A stretch of DNA of 64,000 nucleotides from Oscillospiraceae bacterium. Lineage in GTDB: Bacteria > Bacillota > Clostridia > Oscillospirales > Acutalibacteraceae. Each line of letters starts with the position of its first letter. Position 1 is the first letter of the stretch. The notes below the pieces were generated by a model. The model did not search any database, was not told the origin of the DNA, and was given only the letters and a program-made list of their open reading frames with translations. Below, piece after piece: positions 25,615 through 33,708 of this stretch. The stretch is from assembly GCA_015066175.1 (NCBI GenBank), contig SVOW01000011.1:1-64000 (forward strand), in the 5' to 3' direction. The translations under genes were made by a program, and so were the position numbers.

Positions 25615-26421
25615 ATGTTTTGCGAAAAATGTGGAAAAGAAATGCAAGAAAATAAGTGCCCTGAATGCGGATATGTCAAAGAGGTTAAAACAAAAATAAA
25701 TCCTGCAAAATTTTGGTGGTTTTGGGCATTGATACTTGTTGTGGTTATTAGTGTTGGCTCTAGTATCTGGGTAGTTGTTGATAATTTTAACAATTCCGGA
25801 AATGCTGTTGTTTCCTCTGAAAAAACTCGAGATAAAAGCTCAAAAAAGCAAAAAGACGAAAAAGATACAGAAACTGATCCTGATATCGAAGATACATCTG
25901 ATGATAGAGACAATGATGCAGATGAAGATAAAGATAATCAAGAATTTGAAGAAATTACAAATATATCACCAAATGACTACAGTACATCTGAATTAGAAGC
26001 ATTGATAGAAAAACAAGAGGTTAGGGTTATAGACACAATGTATACTGTTCAGCATGATGAATACAAGTCATTATATCCGGATATGCTTCAGGCTATTATT
26101 CAGAATGATTCATCAGTTGACATCAGAGATGCTGTTATTGCTTTTGTTGCATGGGATGAAAACAACCTTCCCGTGAAAATAGCAGGGACTTATGATTATA
26201 ATGGCGGAACTTATATAAAAAGGGTAAACTATGACGCTATAAATCTTACTGCGGGAGGAACTTTCGGACATAATAGTGGACTCGAAATTGACGAAAACAA
26301 TAATATTAAAACTGTTAAGGCTATTGTAGTATCATATACAACGTTTGAAAATGAAACATGGGAAAATCCATATTATGAAACTTGGTGTGAACTCAACGAA
26401 GCCAAAAAACTGGAAGGATAA
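25615..26421 (+). CDS. Zinc-ribbon membrane protein with extracellular DUF5780-like domain
   Basis: A 268-residue protein: zinc ribbon MFCEKCGKEMQENKCPECGY at the N-terminus, a transmembrane helix (about 37-60, FWWFWALILVVVISVGSSIWVVV), a very acidic linker rich in Asp/Glu/Lys (about 70-115), and an extracellular domain (about 125-268) with VQHDEYKSLYPDMLQAIIQNDSSVDIRDAVIAFVAWD. That domain resembles DUF5780-type surface domains. The role is unknown. It is monocistronic with its own AAGGAGATG and terminator. Confidence 0.75.
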   Translation: MFCEKCGKEMQENKCPECGYVKEVKTKINPAKFWWFWALILVVVISVGSSIWVVVDNFNNSGNAVVSSEKTRDKSSKKQKDEKDTETDPDIEDTSDDRDNDADEDKDNQEFEEITNISPNDYSTSELEALIEKQEVRVIDTMYTVQHDEYKSLYPDMLQAIIQNDSSVDIRDAVIAFVAWDENNLPVKIAGTYDYNGGTYIKRVNYDAINLTAGGTFGHNSGLEIDENNNIKTVKAIVVSYTTFENETWENPYYETWCELNEAKKLEG

Positions 26422-26432
26422 TTTACCAATTC

Positions 26433-26468
26433 AACCCGGAAGTTCTATGTAACTTCCGGGTTTCTTTT
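26433..26468 (+). terminator. Terminator after the zinc-ribbon protein
   Basis: AACCCGGAAGTT (26433-26444) pairs with AACTTCCGGGTT (26451-26462), followed by TCTTTT. Confidence 0.9.
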
Positions 26469-26540
26469 GTAAAGAAAAGTATTGTATTGTTTTGGTCTTG
26501 GTAGTATAATTAACTTACTATTATTCAAGGGAGGTATATT

Positions 26541-28874
26541 GTGAATAAATCAGCAAAAAATGCAGGTGCAGACGAGTTTACACCATCAGTACCTCAATAT
26601 TTTTCATGGATTAACAACACAAATGAAGGTTCAACAGAGGAACACACTCTTATAAATCTTGATTTTTTCAAATATCTTCAGGACACATATGGCATGCAGA
26701 TTAAAATTTATGCCTGGGATGCAGGTAACTTTGACGGTGCAAGTGAGGGTTACGGAAATCTCAAAGGCGAAAAATTCCGCAGTCAGTATCCTGAGGAATA
26801 CACAAATGTTGTAAAAAAAGCAAAAGAATTAGGCATCCGTATGGGTTTGTGGGGAAGTCCTGACGGATATGGTGACACAGAAGAAAGTCAGAAAGAGCGT
26901 TTTGACTTTTTTGTACACCTTTGCCGTGACCATGAGTTTGCACTTTTTAAGCTTGACGGTGTGTGCGGACATCTTCGCCCTGAAAAAGCAGGCGTTTTTG
27001 CAGAGATGCTTCGTGAATGTAGAAAGTATTCACCTGATTTGATTGTGCTTAACCACCGCCTTGAATTCTATGAAGCAGAAAAACATATCACAACTTACCT
27101 CTGGGGCGGAGTTGAAACATATGTTGATGTTCTTTCCTGTAATCAGAATACTGCAATGCACAACAGAGCATTTATGTTCACAAGAGGTCATACAGATAAT
27201 CTTGAAAGACTTGCTGAAGACCACGGCGTTTGTATTTCATCTTCAATAGATTATTTTGAAGATGAACTTATTTATCAGGCTTTTAACAGGTCACTTATTC
27301 TGGCTCCCGAAATTTACGGCAATCCATGGCTTATGCGTGATGATGAATTGCCGAAACTTGCAAGGGTATACAATCTGCACGCAAGAAATGCAAAAATTTT
27401 AGTAAACGGAAAAATTCTGCCTGAAAGCTACGGTGAAAATGCAGTATCTCGAGGAAGCAGTACAAAGCGTTTTATTTCAACAGGAAACAATTCGTGGGAA
27501 ACAAAGAAAATTGAAATTATTATCGGCAAAGAAACGGGAATTGAAACTGATGAAAAAGTGGCGGTGAATATCCACCATCCATATGAAAAACATCTTGGAT
27601 TTTTCAATGTGGGCGACACGGTGGAAATTGAACTTATGCCATTCCGTGCAACCCTTGTTGAAATTGCAACAGCAGAAGAAGCAGAAATTATGCTTACAAA
27701 CTGCGAATACGAAATTTTAAAAGAAGCGAAAGACGGCACACCTGCGAAAGTGAAATATCTTTCTTCTTCAGGCGGAAAAACAAATCTTCTTTCAAAAGGG
27801 GAAGAAACTTTTTTTGCAGAAATTGAAAAAACAGATATAAAAGAAAAAGCACCCTTGTATCTGGGAAAACTTGAAAACGAAAACATAAGACCCGAAAACG
27901 GCGAATTCCTTTACGAATCTGCAATGTATGCAATTACAAACGATGCTCTGGAAAAGAGAAGTGTTCTCCGCTCAGGGGAAACAAAAATTCCTGAAGTGCA
28001 AAAAGCGAGAGATGCTTTCTTCAATCAGAAACATTATAAACTCCGCGGATGCGAAATGAATGCAATGTTTGACGGGAAAGATGATACCTTTTTTGATTCA
28101 CAGTCAAAAACTTATATTGATGAAAACAGAAGAACCTGCGGCGGTTGTTTAAGAGTTGATTTCAAAGAAGAAATTGATGCAGATAAAGTGGAAATTGAAT
28201 TTTTTTCAGGTGACTATGCAACAAGAGAAGTTGAAACGCAGAAAGTACCACTTCTTGCAGAATATTCATCAGACCTTACTGAATGGAAAAGTTCAGACCT
28301 TGTAAATCTTTCTGTGTCAGATGATGATTACACATCGGAAGTTATCAGATTTACTGCACACACACTTTATAATCTTCACGGCAAAAAGGTTGTGGCAAGT
28401 TATAATCTTAAAGATAAAATCCGTTATCTGCGTATAGAAAAACCTGTAGACAGGATTTATAATATCAGGCTTATAAAAGACGGAAAAGTAATTGAAACAA
28501 AAGATGCATTTGCCAATAATATGCAGGCACATTACAGACATAAAAATGTATACTGTGAAAAATGGCAGGAATTTATTCTTCCTGAATATAAAAACGAGTC
28601 AAGCATTGCTGTTGCAGTTGAGGGTGAACACGGTGAAGAATGCGTTTACTGTGTAGCAGAAGTTGACGGAAAACTTCTGGGTTTCCCAAGAAGAGCACCT
28701 GACTACAAGGCGAATCAATGGGAACACGCAGTTTGCGGTACAGATAAAAACAATACATTTTTCTTCCCTCTTCCCGATAATCTGCAGGGCAGAAAAATAA
28801 AAATACACGCAATGTTTTCAGACAGACGCAAGCACAACGCAGAATGTAACGTGCATATCTGCGAAAAACATTAA
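26541..28874 (+). CDS. Cytoplasmic GH36-like glycoside hydrolase with C-terminal discoidin-like region
   Basis: A 777-residue protein without signal peptide; the start is GTG (26541) behind AGGGAGG. The catalytic barrel lies in about residues 20-300: KIYAWDAGNFDG, MGLWGSPDGYGD, the nucleophile-type strand FALFKLDGVCG (about 135) and MFTRGHTDNLERL. A beta-sandwich and a region resembling an F5/8 (discoidin) module (about 490-620, GCEMNAMFDGKDDTFFD) follow. This is a clan GH-D protein; the substrate is unknown. The next gene begins 23 bases downstream, so the two enzymes act together inside the cell. Confidence 0.75.
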   Translation: MNKSAKNAGADEFTPSVPQYFSWINNTNEGSTEEHTLINLDFFKYLQDTYGMQIKIYAWDAGNFDGASEGYGNLKGEKFRSQYPEEYTNVVKKAKELGIRMGLWGSPDGYGDTEESQKERFDFFVHLCRDHEFALFKLDGVCGHLRPEKAGVFAEMLRECRKYSPDLIVLNHRLEFYEAEKHITTYLWGGVETYVDVLSCNQNTAMHNRAFMFTRGHTDNLERLAEDHGVCISSSIDYFEDELIYQAFNRSLILAPEIYGNPWLMRDDELPKLARVYNLHARNAKILVNGKILPESYGENAVSRGSSTKRFISTGNNSWETKKIEIIIGKETGIETDEKVAVNIHHPYEKHLGFFNVGDTVEIELMPFRATLVEIATAEEAEIMLTNCEYEILKEAKDGTPAKVKYLSSSGGKTNLLSKGEETFFAEIEKTDIKEKAPLYLGKLENENIRPENGEFLYESAMYAITNDALEKRSVLRSGETKIPEVQKARDAFFNQKHYKLRGCEMNAMFDGKDDTFFDSQSKTYIDENRRTCGGCLRVDFKEEIDADKVEIEFFSGDYATREVETQKVPLLAEYSSDLTEWKSSDLVNLSVSDDDYTSEVIRFTAHTLYNLHGKKVVASYNLKDKIRYLRIEKPVDRIYNIRLIKDGKVIETKDAFANNMQAHYRHKNVYCEKWQEFILPEYKNESSIAVAVEGEHGEECVYCVAEVDGKLLGFPRRAPDYKANQWEHAVCGTDKNNTFFFPLPDNLQGRKIKIHAMFSDRRKHNAECNVHICEKH

Positions 28875-28897
28875 CTAAAAGAAAGACGGCGAAAATT

Positions 28898-30427
28898 ATG
28901 GCAGGATTCAAACAGAATAATGAAATTACATATGACGATAAAGAACTGATGGAAGAAAATTCTTTTATCGGTGCAGAAATGGAAAAAACACCTCTTCCTG
29001 TTTTTGAAGAAGTGAAAGATAAACTCCCCGTGCCTGTGTGGGAAAATCATAACAGCAGCATTGATTGTTACTGGAAAGCATGGGAAATTGCGTTTTCAAA
29101 CCTTCGTCAGCCCAAAGAGGGCACAGGCTTTGTAACTAATTTTATCGACGCTGCTTTCAACGATTGCATTTTTATGTGGGATTCGGCTTTTATGCTGATG
29201 TTCGGAAAATATGCAGACAGAATTTTCAAATTCCAGAAAACCTTTGATAACTTCTATTCTCATCAGCACGATGACGGATTTATCTGCCGTCAGATTGAAG
29301 AGGAAACAGGCGACGACGTTTTCACAAGACACGACCCGTCATCAACAGGTCCTGAAGTTATGACCTGGTGTGAGTGGGACTATTTCCTCAATTTCGGCGA
29401 TAAAGAAAGACTTGCAAAAGTTTTCCCTTGCCTTGTGGCATATCATCAGTGGATGCAGGAGCATTTCACATGGCGTGACGGCACATATTTTTCTTCAGGA
29501 TATGGTTGCGGAATGGATAACTGCCCAAGACTTGATGAGAAATATCACGTTTGCTACAGCCACGGACATATGATATGGGTTGATGCCTGTATGCAGGAGC
29601 TTAATGCCTGCAATATTCTGCTTAAAATGTCAGATGTGCTTGGCAGAGATGAATTCAAAGCTGAACTTACAGAAGAACGTGACAGACTTTATAAAGTTAT
29701 CAACGAAAAATTGTGGGATGACGAAACAAAATTCTATTATGATAAACGCAATGACGATACTTTCAACGGGGTAAAGCATATCGGTGCTTTCTGGTCGCTT
29801 CTTGCAAAATGTGTGCCTGAAGACAGAAAAGAAGATTTTATTGCACACCTTAATAATGAAAACGAATTTAAAACGGCTCACCGTGTGCCTACACTTTCAA
29901 AAGACCATCCTGAATATCATCCCGAGGGACGTTATTGGTGCGGTTCTGTGTGGGCGCCTACAAACTATATGGTTTTAAAAGGTCTTGATGAATACGGCAA
30001 GTATGATATGGCATATGAAATTGCCTGTAATCACCTTGATTGGGTTACAAAAGTGTTTGAAGAAACAGGAACAGTTTTTGAAAATTATGCTCCCGAGCTT
30101 CAGGACGGAAAAGAAGCAGAAGGTAACTGGTCAAAAGCTGATTTCGTTGGCTGGACAGGACTTGTGCCGATTTCTGTTATGTTTGAGTATGTTTTCGGAA
30201 TAAGACCTGATGCAGAGAAAAACAAAATCACATGGCACATCAACCTTACAGACAGACACGGTGTTGAAAAATATCCTTTCGGCAAAGACGGTGAACTGAC
30301 ACTTATCTGCGAAAAGCGAAATTCAGAAGAAGAAAAACCTGTTGTGAGCATTAAATCAAATGTGCCTGTAACAGTTGAAATTATCTGGAACAATGAAAAA
30401 TTAAAAGAGATAATTGATGTTAAGTAA
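28898..30427 (+). CDS. GH63/GH37-like alpha-glucosidase or trehalase-type enzyme
   Basis: A 509-residue (alpha/alpha)6-barrel glycosidase. Motifs are FIMWDSAFMLMF (about 88), HDDGFICRQI, RHDPSSTGPEVMTWCEWDYF, GCGMDNCPRL and RYWCGSVWAPTNYMVLKGL (about 345), the latter shared by GH37 trehalases and GH63 glucosidases/mannosylglycerate hydrolases. It is cytoplasmic and co-transcribed with the GH36-like enzyme, so it likely takes part in breakdown of an imported oligosaccharide. Substrate specificity cannot be stated. Confidence 0.8.
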   Translation: MAGFKQNNEITYDDKELMEENSFIGAEMEKTPLPVFEEVKDKLPVPVWENHNSSIDCYWKAWEIAFSNLRQPKEGTGFVTNFIDAAFNDCIFMWDSAFMLMFGKYADRIFKFQKTFDNFYSHQHDDGFICRQIEEETGDDVFTRHDPSSTGPEVMTWCEWDYFLNFGDKERLAKVFPCLVAYHQWMQEHFTWRDGTYFSSGYGCGMDNCPRLDEKYHVCYSHGHMIWVDACMQELNACNILLKMSDVLGRDEFKAELTEERDRLYKVINEKLWDDETKFYYDKRNDDTFNGVKHIGAFWSLLAKCVPEDRKEDFIAHLNNENEFKTAHRVPTLSKDHPEYHPEGRYWCGSVWAPTNYMVLKGLDEYGKYDMAYEIACNHLDWVTKVFEETGTVFENYAPELQDGKEAEGNWSKADFVGWTGLVPISVMFEYVFGIRPDAEKNKITWHINLTDRHGVEKYPFGKDGELTLICEKRNSEEEKPVVSIKSNVPVTVEIIWNNEKLKEIIDVK

Positions 30428-30443
30428 TAACGGTATTAAGAAA

Positions 30444-30472
30444 AACGCACCATCTGCTGATGGTGCGTTACT
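30444..30472. terminator. Terminator between the glycosidase operon and the MerR gene
   Basis: AACGCACCATC-tgct-GATGGTGCGTT is a perfect stem-loop between converging genes. Confidence 0.85.
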
Positions 30473-30475
30473 TGT

Positions 30476-31750
30476 TTACCAGTCGAGTGTGGTCTGAAAC
30501 GGAGGGTTTTCTTTGGAAAGAAAATAACGTTTTGTTGAAATATATCTCACTTTATTTTGATTATCGTTATATGCAAAGATCAAGTATTCAAGATTTTGTT
30601 CTTCTTCCCATTCATCCATATTTTCATCGTAAGCTCCGAAATACAGACACACCCAATCACCTTTATTTATGGTTTCATATCCTGTAAATTTATATGCGTC
30701 TTCTTTTGCTTCTTCATATTCGTAGTCGTTTAAAACCCATTCGGCAAAGATATCATAATTAGGTGATGACAGTAGCTCGTAATTATAATAATATTTTGTT
30801 GTTTCTTTAAGCTCATATGTTTCTTCATCATAAGCAGATGGCGGAATTCCCACAGGGAAAAGGTCGAGAGTGGTAACAGTCTGTATTGTAAGGTCTTCTT
30901 CTGCTTCTTTGCCTGTCTGATAATATTTTGTCCAGTACTGCTCGAATTCAAGTTCACTTTCTACCAAGGAGTCGAACTCCATATAATTTTCAGGACTTGT
31001 TGTTTCGGATTCGGCAACGCTGAAAGCAACTCCGAATACGGATAATACGAATGCAGGTAAAAGAATCGGAAGTATGATTACTGTAATCCATGAACAACAT
31101 GTTTCACGTGCTTTTGATAAAAAAGGAACTCTGCAGACGCACAAAAGAAATATTGAAAGTCCCAGAATTATGAGAATGCCTGATTGCATTATTAAAAACC
31201 AGGTGATATATTTTGTCGTTATTTTCATATATGAAAATGTTTGAAAATCATTAATAACTGCAAAAAGTAACCATCCCAGGGTGGAAACGATTCCCGTAAC
31301 AGAAAAAATTCTAAAAAATATTTTCATGAATTTCTGTTTCTTGGTTACGGTGGTATCTTCCTGTGGTAAATCATTTTTCTCTGCCGTTTCGGAAAGTTTT
31401 CTGCAAAGTGTTTCAACAGTTATTTCTTCGTCAGCGGAAAAGCTTTTCAGTTTTTCAATAACTTCAGATTTTGCCTTGATTTCTTCACTTGTTGTTTCAA
31501 CAAATCTTGAAATAACTTCTTTTATATTTCCGATGTCCGAAATTATCTCTTTAATATCAGAAATTGAAAAACCGGCTTTTCTCAGAAGTGCAATCTGCGA
31601 AAGTCTTTCAATATCATTTTCTGAAAACTCAATGTTTTTTCTTCCGCTGTAATTTTCTTCGATTCCGGGCGAAACAAGTCCGTTGTCAATATAAAACCTG
31701 ATTGCTCGGTCAGTCAGCTTTGTCTTTTCAATTACTTCTTTTATTTTCAT
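30476..31750 (-). CDS. Membrane-tethered MerR-family regulator
   Basis: A 424-residue protein. The N-terminal 70 residues are a MerR winged helix (MKIKEVIEKTKLTDRAIRFYIDNGLVSPGI, then LRKAGFSISDIKEII). A coiled-coil follows (about 75-125), then three or four hydrophobic helices (about 145-250) and an extracytoplasmic C-terminal domain of about 170 residues. A DNA-binding domain fused to membrane helices and an outside domain suggests one-component sensing across the membrane. The promoter has the 19-bp spacer of MerR-type control, suggesting autoregulation. It is preceded by AGGAGGTCAG. Confidence 0.83.
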   Translation of the reverse strand: MKIKEVIEKTKLTDRAIRFYIDNGLVSPGIEENYSGRKNIEFSENDIERLSQIALLRKAGFSISDIKEIISDIGNIKEVISRFVETTSEEIKAKSEVIEKLKSFSADEEITVETLCRKLSETAEKNDLPQEDTTVTKKQKFMKIFFRIFSVTGIVSTLGWLLFAVINDFQTFSYMKITTKYITWFLIMQSGILIILGLSIFLLCVCRVPFLSKARETCCSWITVIILPILLPAFVLSVFGVAFSVAESETTSPENYMEFDSLVESELEFEQYWTKYYQTGKEAEEDLTIQTVTTLDLFPVGIPPSAYDEETYELKETTKYYYNYELLSSPNYDIFAEWVLNDYEYEEAKEDAYKFTGYETINKGDWVCLYFGAYDENMDEWEEEQNLEYLIFAYNDNQNKVRYISTKRYFLSKENPPFQTTLDW

Positions 31751-31775
31751 ATAACTGACCTCCTTTCAGGTTGAT

Positions 31776-31806
31776 TTTAATATTTAACGTAAGGTAAATG
31801 TCAAGA
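31776..31806 (-). promoter_or_regulatory. MerR-type promoter with 19-bp spacer
   Basis: On the minus strand TTGACA (31806-31801), exactly 19 bases and TAAAAT (31781-31776). The long spacer with the imperfect dyad TTTACCTTACGTTAAA is typical of promoters untwisted by MerR-family proteins. Confidence 0.75.
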
Positions 31807-31817
31807 GTTTCAGAAAA

Positions 31818-32501
31818 TTAAATTTTAATTATTTCAAAATCTTTTGATTTTAAAATTTTCACAAGGTCTTTTTCGTTTCTGATTCTTTCGTCTGTTTCGA
31901 TTCCGCCGACGCAGGCATTTTTACCCGAATGGGAATCAGCTCCGGAGGTGAGAATAAGATGGGGATGCTTTTCAGCATACTTTACGGCTTCCTCGTTATC
32001 CTCGGGCTTGTTGCCAGAATTATAAATCTCAATTCCGTCAATAAGATTATGAGGAAAAACTTTTCTTACAGGAATAGATGGTTTGTTTCTGTAAGGATGG
32101 GCCTGAATAATAACTGCATTCCATTCTTCACGCAGTTTTGACCAGTTTTCAAGGTTGTATGCTTTCAGCTCAGGATGGTTGTATAAATTTTCGGGAGTAA
32201 CTCCGTAAATAAGAATTTCAAGCCCTTCTTCAACCTCTTCTTCAACTGCGAAGATAATGTCAAGACCATATTTTTCTGCACTTTTCTTACAGGCAATATA
32301 GTCTTCCTCATAAGCTTTTACAAATTCTTCCCAGGGCAAGTTGGTGTCAATTCCTGTGTTGCCCCAATAAAAATGGTTTGTAAGAACACAGCCCTGATAT
32401 CCTCCGTCATGAAGTGCCAGGGTAAGCTCGTCAGGCATCATATGTGAGCAGTGGCTGCAAGGGTGAGTGTGGGTATGCATCTGATATTTATATTTTTTCA
32501 T
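31818..32501 (-). CDS. PHP-domain metal-dependent phosphoesterase
   Basis: A 227-residue protein of the PHP (polymerase and histidinol phosphatase) fold. Metal-binding motifs are HTHTHPCSHCSHMMPDELTLALHDGGYQGCVLTNHFYW at the N-terminus, EEEVEEGLEILIYG, AVIIQAHPYR and LTSGADSHSGKN. It is a likely phosphatase or nuclease-like enzyme of unknown substrate. The ATG at 32501 follows GGGAGTG; an in-frame ATG at 32516 overlaps it. It lies upstream of the MerR gene on the same strand but that gene has its own promoter. Confidence 0.85.
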   Translation of the reverse strand: MKKYKYQMHTHTHPCSHCSHMMPDELTLALHDGGYQGCVLTNHFYWGNTGIDTNLPWEEFVKAYEEDYIACKKSAEKYGLDIIFAVEEEVEEGLEILIYGVTPENLYNHPELKAYNLENWSKLREEWNAVIIQAHPYRNKPSIPVRKVFPHNLIDGIEIYNSGNKPEDNEEAVKYAEKHPHLILTSGADSHSGKNACVGGIETDERIRNEKDLVKILKSKDFEIIKI

Positions 32502-32615
32502 TGTTATCACTCCCATATTATTTATACCTCAATTATATATTATCAAAGGTATTTATTCAATAAAAATGTTGAATTTAATTTTTGTGTATGATAGAATGTT
32601 TGTGAGGTGATATGG

Positions 32616-33176
32616 ATGAAAAAAATATCAATTGTTTTGTTAACTCTCTTATGTTTTATGCTTGTTGGATGCAATAGTCAGAATGAGGTTGACTTTACTG
32701 TTACAACCACATTGTTCACAGTTACTCAGTATACTTCGGATAACCCTGCACCGCCAATGAAAGAGGTGCTGGAAAAACTTGCTTTGGGCGAAGAAAATGT
32801 TCTTGATGGTTTTACATTGCAGGACATACAGACCTCATGGGGTGGTGCTCATGAAATGCCTGATGAAAACACATACAAGTGGTTTACAAAAAACGGCAGT
32901 GATCACGTGCTTGTTTTTTTCGATGAAAACGGCAGTGTGACAGATATACAGTGCAGATATGTTTTTAAAGCGGAAGTTTTATCTGACGATGGCACTTTGC
33001 TTGTAAAACCATGTGAGGGCGAAGATGAACTTAATTCAGCTGACCAGATTTCAGTATCAATGAAAGACGGAGCTGAAAGGCAGACGTTTGAAGCGGGTAA
33101 AATAATTAATATTGAATATGATGGTATGATTGCAGAAAGTTATCCGGCACAGATATCAGCATATGATATAAGATGA
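32616..33176 (+). CDS. Lipoprotein of unknown function
   Basis: A 186-residue protein with a lipoprotein signal peptide (MKKISIVLLTLLCFMLVGC, lipobox LVGC). The mature part contains LEKLALGEENVLDGFTLQDIQTSWG, a SmpA/OmlA-like segment, then a beta-rich C-terminal domain ending MKDGAERQTFEAGKIINIEYDG that resembles an OB-fold (DUF3221/YobA-like). The ATG at 32616 follows GAGGTGA; an in-frame upstream start at 32607 overlaps it. The role is unknown. Confidence 0.72.
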   Translation: MKKISIVLLTLLCFMLVGCNSQNEVDFTVTTTLFTVTQYTSDNPAPPMKEVLEKLALGEENVLDGFTLQDIQTSWGGAHEMPDENTYKWFTKNGSDHVLVFFDENGSVTDIQCRYVFKAEVLSDDGTLLVKPCEGEDELNSADQISVSMKDGAERQTFEAGKIINIEYDGMIAESYPAQISAYDIR

Positions 33177-33194
33177 TTTTTTAAATATCGCAAA

Positions 33195-33229
33195 CCCACC
33201 AATGATTGTTCGTTGGTGGGCTGTTTTTT
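33195..33229 (+). terminator. Terminator after the lipoprotein gene
   Basis: CCCACCAA (33195-33202) and TTGGTGGG (33213-33220) followed by CTGTTTTTT. Confidence 0.85.
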
Positions 33230-33249
33230 GCCTCAAAGCACCTTTTTAT

Positions 33250-33377
33250 ATCGAAATTTACAAAAAACACATCAAAAATTACAAATAAAACAAAAAAGTT
33301 TTAATGTGTAGTATGATACAGATGTCGACAGGGAAAACAACCCTTACAAAAGGAAAAACAAAAAGGAGGAAAACGAA
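33250..33377 (+). promoter_or_regulatory. Duplicated promoter/leader block, copy B
   Basis: Copy of 21832-21960 with one single-base indel and a few substitutions only near the ribosome binding site. The paired TTACAAA boxes at 21-bp spacing, the TATGAT hexamer and the AGGG/CCCT hairpin are all kept. Confidence 0.75.
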
Positions 33378-33449
33378 ATGGCAGCATCAATTCTTTTTGC
33401 AAGCGCATGTGTAACATTCGGTTGTTCAGTAATCAAAATGTTTCTTTAA
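33378..33449 (+). CDS. Micropeptide B1, identical to A1
   Basis: A 23-codon gene encoding exactly the A1 peptide (MAASILFASACVTFG to SVIKMFL), behind AAGGAGGA. Its two nucleotide differences from A1 are synonymous. The 3' flank to 33474 is also the same as in copy A. The function is unknown. Confidence 0.75.
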   Translation: MAASILFASACVTFGCSVIKMFL

Positions 33450-33494
33450 TTAAAAAATTAACTTATAAATAAAAAAAAAAAGGAGGGAAGAAAA

Positions 33495-33578
33495 ATGTCA
33501 ATTGCAGCTCTTGGTAGTTGGATGCTTTTCGGTTCAGGTTTAACCTTGCTCGGATCAGTAGGAAAACTTTTTCTTTAA
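33495..33578 (+). CDS. Micropeptide B2, 27 residues, hydrophobic
   Basis: A 27-codon gene, MSIAALGSWMLFGSG to SVGKLFL, with AGGAGGG eight bases upstream. It is a single glycine-rich hydrophobic helix. Its end, LFGSG..LLGSVGKLFL, resembles LFASA..FGCSVIKMFL of A1/B1, so the two may be distant relatives. It follows B1 by 45 bases, as A2 follows A1 by 45 bases. No function is recognised; size and composition recall single-helix accessory subunits such as MetS of NSS transporters, but this is speculative. Confidence 0.68.
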   Translation: MSIAALGSWMLFGSGLTLLGSVGKLFL

Positions 33579-33607
33579 TTTGAATTACAAATAACTTTAT
33601 ATATATT

Positions 33608-33699
33608 ACCGTAAGAAGTGTGGCGGGAATTGTTTGAGTATCATGAATTTACAAATTGGTATTGAATAAGACAGTTTTTTCTGCTATACTTCTTACGGT
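33608..33699 (+). promoter_or_regulatory. MATE gene promoter framed by a perfect long-range inverted repeat
   Basis: ACCGTAAGAAGT (33608-33619) recurs inverted as ACTTCTTACGGT (33688-33699), 68 bases apart. The right copy overlaps both the -10 of a promoter TTGAAT-17-TATACT (33662-33690) and the only ribosome-binding-like bases of the MATE gene. It may be a pair of operator half-sites or, in transcripts from upstream, a stem ending in GATTTTTT that terminates operon B or hides the ribosome binding site. Confidence 0.6.
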
Positions 33700-33708
33700 G
33701 ATTTTTTG

